Position numbers and translations under genes: made by a program. Below, piece after piece: positions 1-6,310 of a stretch of 7,573 bases of DNA (position 1 is its first letter; the number at the start of each line of letters is the position of its first letter). Origin of the DNA: Gemmatimonadota bacterium (GTDB taxonomy: Bacteria; Gemmatimonadota; Gemmatimonadetes; Palauibacterales; Palauibacteraceae); assembly GCA_023554435.1 (NCBI GenBank), contig JAMJQV010000330.1, positions 1-7,573 of the forward strand, read 5' to 3'. Below the pieces are notes generated by a model. That model did no database searches and had not been told where the DNA came from. It saw nothing but the letters and a program-made list of their open reading frames with translations.

Positions 1-608
1 TTCTGCATCCGATCATGCCGTTCATTACCGAAGAGATGTACTGCCACTTGCCGGGACGGGGCGACGAAGACTCGCTCCTGCAAGGTCCATGGCCCGACCT
101 CGACGACCGTTTCACGGCTCCTGAGGCGGTTGAAGCCGTCAGCGTCCTCCAGGAGATCGTCGGCGCCGTGCGGAATCTGCGAGCGGACTACGGGATCGAT
201 CCAGCCAGACCGGTGGCCGTGGTGGTGGCCCGACCCACGGATGTCGTGGCGGAGGCCCTGCGCGGTGAGATGGAGGGTTTGCTCAGGCTTGGGCGCATGT
301 CATCCCTGGAAATGTCAGACCTCGTCCCGGTCGGCGAGCCCGGGGCGCACTCCGTGCTTCGCTCGGGAGCGGAGGTCTTTCTCCCGCTTGCGGGCGTCGT
401 GGATCTGGCGCGGGAGCGAGAACGAACCGAGGCGGAAATCGACCGATTGAAGGGCCTGCTCGAAGGATCGCGCCGGCGCCTTGGAGATTCGCGCTTCGTC
501 GATCGCGCCCCCGCTGAGGTAGTGGAACGCGAACGGGAGAAGTGCAACTCGTTCGAGGAGCGTCTGACCGTCCTGGTCGAGAAACGCGAGGCTTTCGGCC
601 CCGGTTGA
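1..608 (+). CDS. valS: Valine--tRNA ligase, C-terminal part (5' end outside window)
   Basis: Valyl-tRNA synthetase is the cytoplasmic class I enzyme that charges tRNA(Val) with valine. Only about the last 201 codons are present, read in the frame beginning at base 3. The fragment opens with LHPIMPFITEEMY, the usual ending of the helical anticodon-binding domain. The segment VRNLRADYGIDPARPV follows, matching the conserved 'IRN(I/L)R' region of ValS. After a short alpha/beta stretch comes FLPLAGVVDLARERERTEAE. This and the rest form the charged C-terminal coiled-coil arm, including the typical FVDRAPAEVVEREREK stretch, which contacts the tRNA elbow. The fragment ends with TGA at 606-608, about where ValS proteins normally end, so the C terminus looks intact. 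The next gene starts 1 nt later, suggesting translational coupling. The catalytic HIGH and KMSKS motifs lie upstream of the window. IleS or LeuS are unlikely because of the C-terminal arm. Confidence 0.95.
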   Translation, partial: LHPIMPFITEEMYCHLPGRGDEDSLLQGPWPDLDDRFTAPEAVEAVSVLQEIVGAVRNLRADYGIDPARPVAVVVARPTDVVAEALRGEMEGLLRLGRMSSLEMSDLVPVGEPGAHSVLRSGAEVFLPLAGVVDLARERERTEAEIDRLKGLLEGSRRRLGDSRFVDRAPAEVVEREREKCNSFEERLTVLVEKREAFGPG

Positions 609-609
609 G

Positions 610-1863
610 ATGAGGTGCATCATCTTTCGAACCCGCCGAGCGTACCTGCTCCTTGGAGTCGCCGTCGCCTGTGCGGCGTGCGCGCGTGAGGAGATGCCAC
701 CGGGGACCGGTCCGGACTTCGAGGCGCCCGCCGTGGTCGAGATGTTCCCGGTGTCCGGGTCGGCCGTCCCCGACCTCGACGAGGACGCCTACGTCAAGTT
801 CGACGAGCCTCTTGGAGACCCCAGGTCGTTGGCGCGAGTGATCGAGACGTCGCCCGCCTGGCAGTACGAAATCAACGCAGGGCGGAGCACCGTTCGCATC
901 AGGCCGATCGATGGCTGGCGGCCGGGCGTGGTGTACACGTTCCGTATCCCACCGGGACTCAGGGACCTCGTGCGGAACATGACCCGGGAACCCATCGACC
1001 TCCTGTTTACGACGGGCCCCGAGTTCTTTGAAACGACGACCGGAGGCGCGGTTTGGGACCGCGAGACGGTGCGGAAAGTAAGGGACATCGCGGTGCAGGT
1101 GGTGGGCGAGGATTCCATTCCGTACGCGGCAGTGACCGATACGGGGGGCAACTTCGCCTTCAGAGGGTTGCCGATCGGAGACTACTGGGCCTTCGCGTTT
1201 CGAGACCAGAATCGGAACCGAACCCTCGAGAGGGACTTCGAGCCACACGACAGCGGAAGGGTCAGCCTCTCCGATTCCACTCTGATCGCTCAGCTCGAAC
1301 TGTGGTTGACGTCTCCAGACTCTACCGCGCCGCTCCTCGGGTCTGTGTCGGCCGGCGACAGCCTCACTCTCCGGCTCGAGTTCGACGACCTGCTCGAACC
1401 GGATGCGTCACTCGACGGGGCGTCGGTCGAAGTGGTGGCGGTCGAGACGGGTGACGAATGGCCCGTAGCCGAGTTTGCGGTCGGCGACCTGGCGGCGGCG
1501 TTGGGGCCGGAGGATGGTGAGGCTGTTGTCGAACCCGACTCTCTGGCTGGCGAGGTCGCGCTCGACGATGCCGAGGTCATTCCGGTGGCCCAGGATGAGA
1601 GGGCCAGGCCACAACGCTTCGTGAGTGTTCGGCTCGCGCGGCCCCTCGCCGGTGGGGAGTACGACGTGAGCGCGCGCGGGTTTCTGAACCTCCGTCTGCT
1701 GGCAGGTGGTGGAGACACCACGTTCGTCTACGAACCGCCCCCCCCTGTTCCGGAGGAAGAGCCGGGGGAGGTGGAAGCCGGCGAGGAGGGTCTCGAGACG
1801 GAGGAGGCGGGTAGCGAGGCACCGCAACTGCAGCGGGACGAGGTTGAGGGGGCAGGAGCTTGA
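610..1863 (+). CDS. Ig-like (Big_5/SbsA-type) multidomain lipoprotein, function unknown
   Basis: A predicted 417-residue exported lipoprotein with no assignable enzymatic role. Residues 1-21 form a basic n-region (RTRR) and a hydrophobic core ending AVAC, so Cys21 is the likely lipidated residue. The lipobox has Ala rather than Leu at -3 and a second Cys at 24, so it is imperfect. Residues about 38-137 resemble the bacterial Ig-like Big_5/SbsA fold: an APAVVEMFPVSGSAVPDL start, a YVKFDEPL strand, and a YTFRIPPGLRD ... LLFTTG end. Residues about 143-235 look like a carboxypeptidase-regulatory or transthyretin-like beta-sandwich (VTDTGGNFAFRGLPIGDY). They include an Asp/Asn-rich loop, DQNRNRTLERD, at 199-209 that resembles calcium-binding loops. 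Residues about 236-374 may be another Ig-like domain with an acidic insert. The tail, 375-417, is rich in Pro, Glu and Gly. The gene starts 1 nt after the valS stop with a weak ribosome site, and its TGA overlaps the selA start. The domain calls are from pattern recognition only. Confidence 0.82.
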   Translation: MRCIIFRTRRAYLLLGVAVACAACAREEMPPGTGPDFEAPAVVEMFPVSGSAVPDLDEDAYVKFDEPLGDPRSLARVIETSPAWQYEINAGRSTVRIRPIDGWRPGVVYTFRIPPGLRDLVRNMTREPIDLLFTTGPEFFETTTGGAVWDRETVRKVRDIAVQVVGEDSIPYAAVTDTGGNFAFRGLPIGDYWAFAFRDQNRNRTLERDFEPHDSGRVSLSDSTLIAQLELWLTSPDSTAPLLGSVSAGDSLTLRLEFDDLLEPDASLDGASVEVVAVETGDEWPVAEFAVGDLAAALGPEDGEAVVEPDSLAGEVALDDAEVIPVAQDERARPQRFVSVRLARPLAGGEYDVSARGFLNLRLLAGGGDTTFVYEPPPPVPEEEPGEVEAGEEGLETEEAGSEAPQLQRDEVEGAGA

Positions 1864-3257
1864 GCGCGGGCGCTACCGGTGCCGATGCACGCCGCAACCT
1901 GCCTTCGGTCGATGAACTGCTCCGCCAGGAAGGCGTTGAAGCATGGGTCGTGCGCTGGGGAAGAGGCCCGGTAGCCGGGGCCCTCCGTGAGGCGATTGCC
2001 TCGGTCCGGGCACATCCCCATGGGGTGGACGTGGCCGCCCTCTCCGAGCACTTGCTGGGCGAGACGCTTCGAATTCTCTCCAGCGATCGCCCATCACTGC
2101 GCACGGTGGTGAATGCTACAGGCGTGATCCTCCACACCAACCTTGGCCGGGCACCCCTGGCCCGTGCCGCCTCCACGGCGGCCGCCGAAGTCGCGGGAGG
2201 ATACTCGAGCCTGGAGTATGATCTCGAAGGCGGCGCGCGGGGGGATCGTTACACCCACTGCACGGATCTGGCGTCGCAGCTCACGGGGGCTGAGGCCTCG
2301 CTCGTGGTGAACAACAACGCAGCCGCGGTGTCACTTGCGATCAGCACGCTGGCCAACGGGCGGGATGTGATCGTGTCGCGCGGCGAACTGGTGGAAATCT
2401 GGGGAGGATTTCGCCTTCCCGAGGTGATCGAGCGTTCAGGGGCCTTTCTGTGTGCCGTGGGGACTACCAATAGGACCCGAGTGGAAGACTACCGCCGGGC
2501 CATCACCCCCTCCACAGGACTCCTTCTCAAGATCCATCCGTCGAACTACAGGGTAGAGGGCTTCGTCGAGGAGACTTCCCTGAAAGACCTGGTCGATCTC
2601 GGCCGTTCGGCGGGTGTGCCGGTCATGCACGACCTTGGCTCGGGGCTGATGTTCGAGGACGATCTTCCGGGCCTGGAAGAGCCGTCCGTGAAGGCGTCGG
2701 TCGGGTCCGGCGCAGATATCGTCGCCTGGAGCGGAGACAAGCTCCTCGGCGGCCCGCAGGCCGGGATCCTCCAGGGTCGAGAGAGCACGCTGGCCAGGCT
2801 TCGTGCGAACCCGCTTCTCCGGGCATTTCGCGTGGACAAGATGACCCTGGCTGCCCTCGAGGCCACACTGCGCCTGTACCGGTCGCCGGAACGGGCCCGC
2901 CGGCACATCCCCGTTCTTCGCATGCTGACCGAGACCGCTGAGGTCGTGGAGACCAGGGCGCGCGCGGCGCACGGCGAATTGAGTCCCGCGGCCGCGAGAC
3001 TTGTCTCGGTCGTGCCGATGCGATCGGTGCTTGGCGGGGGCACGGCGCCGGGCTTCGAAATCGCTTCCGCGGGCTGGAGACTCTCCGGTCATGCCGGTGT
3101 GATGGAGTCCGGGCTCAGAGGCCATGACCCTCCTGTGATCAGCCGAATTGAGGAGGGCTCGTGTCTGCTGGACTTCCGAACGGTGCTGGAGGGACAGCAG
3201 GGTCTGCTCACCACGGCAGTGGAAAGAGTCGTGACCGGCGAGGACACGGGATCGTGA
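1860..3257 (+). CDS. selA: L-seryl-tRNA(Sec) selenium transferase (selenocysteine synthase)
   Basis: A cytoplasmic PLP enzyme that converts Ser-tRNA(Sec) to selenocysteinyl-tRNA(Sec) using selenophosphate. Its 465 residues match full-length SelA (E. coli 463). The N-terminal tRNA-binding segment is present (RNLPSVDELL, residues 13-22). The family signature VVNATGVILHTNLGRAPL occupies 83-100. The PLP lysine is K294 in WSGDKLLGGPQAG. R321 and R324 lie 27 and 30 residues beyond it, the spacing expected for the substrate-binding arginines of Aquifex SelA. The intact N-terminal domain argues against SelA-like paralogues. The start must be the TTG at 1860. In-frame TGA at 1845-1847 blocks the frame upstream, no ATG or GTG lies between, and the next GTG is codon 31, beyond conserved sequence. 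GAGGGGG at 1846-1852 can serve as ribosome site. The TTGA at 1860-1863 overlaps the lipoprotein stop, so translation is probably coupled. No selB, selC or selD is visible here. Confidence 0.96.
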   Translation: MSAGATGADARRNLPSVDELLRQEGVEAWVVRWGRGPVAGALREAIASVRAHPHGVDVAALSEHLLGETLRILSSDRPSLRTVVNATGVILHTNLGRAPLARAASTAAAEVAGGYSSLEYDLEGGARGDRYTHCTDLASQLTGAEASLVVNNNAAAVSLAISTLANGRDVIVSRGELVEIWGGFRLPEVIERSGAFLCAVGTTNRTRVEDYRRAITPSTGLLLKIHPSNYRVEGFVEETSLKDLVDLGRSAGVPVMHDLGSGLMFEDDLPGLEEPSVKASVGSGADIVAWSGDKLLGGPQAGILQGRESTLARLRANPLLRAFRVDKMTLAALEATLRLYRSPERARRHIPVLRMLTETAEVVETRARAAHGELSPAAARLVSVVPMRSVLGGGTAPGFEIASAGWRLSGHAGVMESGLRGHDPPVISRIEEGSCLLDFRTVLEGQQGLLTTAVERVVTGEDTGS

Positions 3258-3814
3258 ACCAGGAGGGGTTTCGTCCGACGACCGCGTTCCTCGATCGGGA
3301 TGGCACCCTGATTCGGGACACGGGCTACGTCGGGAATCCAGACGACGTGCTGTTGCTGCCGGGCGCCGGTGAGGCGATACGCCGATTGAACGATGCCGCG
3401 GTGCCGGTGGTCATCGTAACGAACCAGTCAGGGATCGGTCGGGGATACTTCGATGTTTCGGCCTTCCAGGCGGTGCAGGCCAGATTGGAGTCGTTGCTGG
3501 CTGACCAGGGAGCCCGGATCGACGGTACGTTCCATTGTCCGCACGTTCCAGGCGATGGCTGTGAGTGTCGAAAGCCCGGGTTGGCCCTGTACACCCTCGC
3601 CGCAGAGAAACTCGGGGTCGAGACGCGGGACGGTCTGTACGCCGGGGACAGGTCGCGCGACGTGCTCCCTGCTTTGAGTCTGGGCGGCTTGGGCATGCTG
3701 GTGGCAGGGGAGGGCGGCGAGTATGATGGCCCGGAGATTTCGGGCGTGATCCGAGTGCCCGATCTGTTGACGGGAATCAAGGGACTGCGGCTGGTACCGG
3801 AGGACGACCCCTGA
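3254..3814 (+). CDS. gmhB: D-glycero-D-manno-heptose 1,7-bisphosphate phosphatase (HAD family, GmhB-type)
   Basis: A HAD-superfamily phosphatase that removes the C7 phosphate from heptose 1,7-bisphosphate in the ADP-heptose pathway for LPS core (or S-layer glycan) synthesis. From the GTG at 3254 it has 186 residues, close to E. coli GmhB (191). Motif I is FLDRDGTL with nucleophile D14 and acid D16. Motif II is VTNQSG (55-60). Motif III lysine is K107 in CRKPG. Motif IV is GDRSRDV with D132 and D136. The GmhB zinc site is complete: C95, H97, C103 and C105 in HCPHVPGDGCEC. The GTG start is chosen because it gives the family N terminus just before the first strand, and it overlaps the selA stop as GTGA (3254-3257). 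An ATG at 3161 would add 31 low-complexity residues from inside selA. The related histidinol-phosphatase (HisB N-domain) shares these motifs, but no his genes are nearby. Exact substrate stereochemistry (alpha or beta) cannot be told. Confidence 0.9.
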   Translation: MNQEGFRPTTAFLDRDGTLIRDTGYVGNPDDVLLLPGAGEAIRRLNDAAVPVVIVTNQSGIGRGYFDVSAFQAVQARLESLLADQGARIDGTFHCPHVPGDGCECRKPGLALYTLAAEKLGVETRDGLYAGDRSRDVLPALSLGGLGMLVAGEGGEYDGPEISGVIRVPDLLTGIKGLRLVPEDDP

Positions 3815-3827
3815 TCTTTCGTGGCAC

Positions 3828-3832
3828 AGAGG
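3828..3832 (+). promoter_or_regulatory. Ribosome binding site deciding the purN start
   Basis: AGAGG lies 6 nt upstream of the ATG at 3839. It supports that ATG over the in-frame GTG at 3821, which has no purine-rich site before it and would add six residues (MAQRLC) ahead of the family's first strand. Confidence 0.65.
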
Positions 3833-3838
3833 CTCTGC

Positions 3839-4510
3839 ATGTCTGAATCACTGGGAGTTGCGGTCCTGGCATCCGGCTCGGGCACCAACCTGCAGGCCAT
3901 CATCGATCGCCTTCACGTGCGCACGAACGGCCACGTGCGGGTCGATGCCGTCATCGGTAGCAGACCTGGCATCGGGGCGCTCGAGCGGGCCGAGAGGCAC
4001 TCCATTCCTGCTTATACGCATCCGCCGGGGGATGACGGGGGCGCCTGGCTCCTGGAGACACTCGGCTCAGCCGGGGCGGATCTGGTCGTGCTCGCCGGGT
4101 GGTTGAAGTTGATTCCGGCGAGCGTGGTGAGATCGTTGCGAGGCCGGATCATCAACATTCACCCGGCACTTCTGCCGTCATTCGGCGGGCCTGGAATGTA
4201 CGGCCGGCGAGTTCATGAGGCCGTGGTCGAGAGTGGGGCGCGCATATCGGGAGCCACCGTGCACTTCGTGGACGAGATCTACGACCACGGAGCCATCATC
4301 GCCCAGTGGCCCGTACCGGTCCTCGCTGGAGACGACGCAGATGCCCTGGCGAGCCGGGTCTTGGCGGTCGAGCATCGACTGCTGCCTGCGATCGTGGAAG
4401 CGTATGCGGAGGGCAGGTACACGTTGAGTCCAGCCGGGCGAGTCGTATGGACGGGGCCGTGGTTTCCCGGCGACGAATTCACGATGATTTCAAGACAGAC
4501 AACCGACTGA
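3839..4510 (+). CDS. purN: Phosphoribosylglycinamide formyltransferase (GAR transformylase)
   Basis: A cytoplasmic enzyme of de novo purine synthesis that transfers a formyl group from 10-formyl-tetrahydrofolate to GAR, giving FGAR. From the ATG at 3839 it has 223 residues (E. coli 212). The N-terminal phosphate-binding loop is VLASGSGTNLQAI (residues 9-21). The active-site strand IINIHPALLPSF contains N106 and H108, the same numbers as in E. coli. D149 in VDEIYDHGAIIAQ fits the third catalytic residue (E. coli D144). The segment PGMYGRRVHEAV places it in the 'GMYG' subgroup of PurN rather than the enterobacterial type. The gene follows gmhB after 24 nt and precedes purH by 12 nt. Pairing with purH is sensible because both consume 10-formyl-THF. 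The roughly 25 residues after the family core (from about 197) look unconserved. The formate-dependent PurT is excluded because it is an unrelated ATP-grasp protein. Confidence 0.96.
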   Translation: MSESLGVAVLASGSGTNLQAIIDRLHVRTNGHVRVDAVIGSRPGIGALERAERHSIPAYTHPPGDDGGAWLLETLGSAGADLVVLAGWLKLIPASVVRSLRGRIINIHPALLPSFGGPGMYGRRVHEAVVESGARISGATVHFVDEIYDHGAIIAQWPVPVLAGDDADALASRVLAVEHRLLPAIVEAYAEGRYTLSPAGRVVWTGPWFPGDEFTMISRQTTD

Positions 4511-4522
4511 AAGAGGCGAGGA

Positions 4523-6115
4523 ATGCCGTACGCCATATTGAGCGTTTCGGACAAGACGGGCATAGGAGATCTGGCGGCGGCGCTGCATGCGCGGGGCTGG
4601 ACACTGCTGTCGACCGGGGGGACGGCCCAGGCCATCCGCGAAGCTTCGGTGCCGGTGACCGGTATCGGCGAGCATACGGGTTTCCCCGAGATCCTCGGTG
4701 GTCGGGTGAAGACGCTCCATCCTGCCGTGCACGCTGGCCTTCTGGCTCGTCCCACGGTAGAAAGTGACGTCCGGGACCTCGAGCGGCACGATCTGAAACC
4801 GGTCGGGATCGTCGTGGTCAACCTCTACCCGTTCCGTGAGACGATCGCCCGTCCGGACACCACCCTGGCCGGAGCATTGGAGCAGATCGACATCGGCGGA
4901 CCCACGATGCTGCGGGCGGCGGCCAAGAACCATCCCTTTGTCTGGCCGGTGTGCGACCCCACGGACTACGAGCGTCTCATCGCGGCCATCGACGAGGGCG
5001 GGGACCAGGACGAGTTCAGGCGAGCCCTGGCGACGAAGGTGTTCGCGCACACGGCGGCCTACGATTCCGCGGTCGCCGGCTATCTGCGCGGATCGAAGGA
5101 GGAGGGAGATGCCGGCGGTTTGCCGGAGGACCTCATGGTGTCTCTGAGTCGGGTGCAATCACTGCGCTACGGAGAGAACCCGGACCAGCCTGCGGCGTTC
5201 TACCGGGTATCGTCCGGCCCCCCCTTGGGGATTCCCGGACTGCGACAGTTGCATGGAAAAGACCTTTCGTACAACAACATCCTCGATCTTGACGGAGCCC
5301 TGCTGGCCATCGCGCCATTCCTGGGAGGAGACCAGTCGGCGTGCGCAATCCTGAAGCACACCACGCCTTGCGGGATTGCCGTGGGGCGCTCCCCGGCCGA
5401 AGCGTACCGAAAGGCCCTGGCGTGTGATCCGGTGTCCGCCTTCGGTTCGACCGTTGTGTTCAGCGAGCCGGTGACCGAAGCGGTGGCGGAGGAACTCGCG
5501 GCTCTGTTCGTGGAGTGTCTCGTCGCTCCGGGATACGCCCCGCCGGCTCTGACGATCCTGCGGCAGAAGCAGAACATCCGGATTCTGAAACCGGACGAGG
5601 ACACCCGGTTCGGCAGTCATTCGGGTCACCTGGCCCCCGGGCTCGATCTGCGCGGGGTCATCGGTGGCGTGCTCGTGCAGGGCTCTCCGGCGCCGGCGCG
5701 GCCGTCCGACCTGCGAGCATCGGGCGCGACGGTGGCGACGACGCGGGCACCTTCCGATGCCGAATGGGAGGACCTGGCTTTTGCGTGGGCGGCGGTACAG
5801 TCCGTCAAGTCGAACGCCATCCTGCTGGCACGGGATGGGGCGGCGGTGGGAATCGGAGCCGGTCAGATGAGCAGGGTCGACGCGGCGCACCTCGCTGCCC
5901 ACAAGGCGACAGCGGCCGGATTCGATCTCGAGGGCCTCGTTCTGGCCTCTGACGCCTTCTTCCCGTTCCGTGACGGCGTGGACGCCGCCGCGGAAGCCGG
6001 GGTGACGGCCATCATTCAGCCTGGCGGTTCCAAGCGGGACGCGGAAGCGATTGCCGCGGCCGACGAGCACGGCATTTCGATGGTATTCACGGGCCGACGG
6101 ACTTTCCGACACTGA
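4523..6115 (+). CDS. purH: Bifunctional AICAR transformylase / IMP cyclohydrolase
   Basis: Catalyses the last two steps of IMP synthesis: formylation of AICAR with 10-formyl-THF, then ring closure of FAICAR. The 530 residues match the family length (E. coli 529). The N-terminal MGS-like cyclohydrolase domain covers about 1-195, with ILSVSDKTGI, LLSTGGTAQAI, GGRVKTLHPAVHAGLLAR and VVVNLYPFRETIA. The transformylase domain covers about 205-530. It has LRYGENPDQPAAFYR, GKDLSYNNILDLDGA, the catalytic Lys-His pair K278-H279 in ILKHTTPCG, CDPVSAFGS, VKSNAILLA, ASDAFFPFRDG and the C-terminal PGGSKRDAEAIAAADEHG followed by TFRH. All catalytic regions I know of look intact. The ATG has a strong ribosome site, GAGGCGAGGA at 4513-4522, directly before it. 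It is probably the last gene of the upstream operon, because a hairpin and a new promoter follow. The TGA at 6113-6115 is abutted by a GTG that I do not regard as a start. Confidence 0.97.
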   Translation: MPYAILSVSDKTGIGDLAAALHARGWTLLSTGGTAQAIREASVPVTGIGEHTGFPEILGGRVKTLHPAVHAGLLARPTVESDVRDLERHDLKPVGIVVVNLYPFRETIARPDTTLAGALEQIDIGGPTMLRAAAKNHPFVWPVCDPTDYERLIAAIDEGGDQDEFRRALATKVFAHTAAYDSAVAGYLRGSKEEGDAGGLPEDLMVSLSRVQSLRYGENPDQPAAFYRVSSGPPLGIPGLRQLHGKDLSYNNILDLDGALLAIAPFLGGDQSACAILKHTTPCGIAVGRSPAEAYRKALACDPVSAFGSTVVFSEPVTEAVAEELAALFVECLVAPGYAPPALTILRQKQNIRILKPDEDTRFGSHSGHLAPGLDLRGVIGGVLVQGSPAPARPSDLRASGATVATTRAPSDAEWEDLAFAWAAVQSVKSNAILLARDGAAVGIGAGQMSRVDAAHLAAHKATAAGFDLEGLVLASDAFFPFRDGVDAAAEAGVTAIIQPGGSKRDAEAIAAADEHGISMVFTGRRTFRH

Positions 6116-6171
6116 GTGCTCCCGCCCTTATCGAGGATGCGCTGCCCGTCGGCTCTCCGGATGTTCTCGGG

Positions 6172-6194
6172 GGCCGCGCGAAGCGGGCGCGGCC
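6172..6194 (+). terminator. GC-rich perfect hairpin after purH, possible terminator
   Basis: GGCCGCGC (6172-6179) and its exact reverse complement GCGCGGCC (6187-6194) enclose a 7-nt loop, GAAGCGG. Two G-U pairs could extend the stem by one or two positions. It lies 57 nt after the purH stop and just before the next promoter. Only two T residues follow, so it does not fit a classical rho-independent terminator. It may act as a weak or rho-assisted terminator, or as a 3'-end stabilising stem-loop. Confidence 0.4.
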
Positions 6195-6223
6195 TTGACT
6201 GGCGGGATTCGTGCGTCTATAAA
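6195..6223 (+). promoter_or_regulatory. Sigma70-type promoter for the cox operon
   Basis: The -35 box TTGACT (6195-6200) matches consensus at 5 of 6 bases. It is separated by exactly 17 bp from the -10 box TATAAA (6218-6223), also 5 of 6. The local AT-rich hexamer stands out from GC-rich surroundings. Transcription would be expected to start near 6229-6232, giving a leader of about 80 nt before the coxB start at 6311. The -35 box directly abuts the hairpin that may close the purH transcript. No operator is obvious. Confidence 0.72.
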
Positions 6224-6298
6224 GGGTCGCGTGCACCACCCGGGGTACGGGCGTTCGAGGCCAACTCAAGAGGACATACTGACAACGTGAGACGCGGC

Positions 6299-6304
6299 AG
6301 AGGA
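6299..6304 (+). promoter_or_regulatory. Ribosome binding site deciding the coxB start
   Basis: AGAGGA lies 6 nt before the GTG at 6311. A second purine stretch, AAGAGGA at 6268-6274, lies 12 nt before another in-frame GTG at 6287, which is too far for a good site. The 6311 start also leaves a compact lipoprotein signal peptide. Confidence 0.65.
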
Positions 6305-6310
6305 CCAACT

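Noticed and set aside
283..1248. Long minus-strand open frame of 321 codons
   Set aside because: It lies antisense to valS and the lipoprotein gene, is rich in Arg, Pro and Gly as expected for GC-driven shadows, and shows no recognisable motif.
3161..3253. Upstream ATG start for gmhB
   Set aside because: It would add 31 Gly/Ser/Arg-rich residues read out of frame from inside selA; the GTG at 3254 gives the usual family N terminus and length.
3821..3838. GTG start for purN
   Set aside because: There is no ribosome site before it, whereas the ATG at 3839 has AGAGG at 6-nt spacing and fits the family start.
5159..6112. Minus-strand open frame of 317 codons opposite purH
   Set aside because: purH is unmistakable on the + strand over the same bases; the antisense product is Arg-rich and has no family features.
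6116..6310. A separate small gene between purH and coxB
   Set aside because: The only + frame of note is continuous with coxB, has no ribosome site at its beginning and contains the promoter; its residues resemble no known protein.
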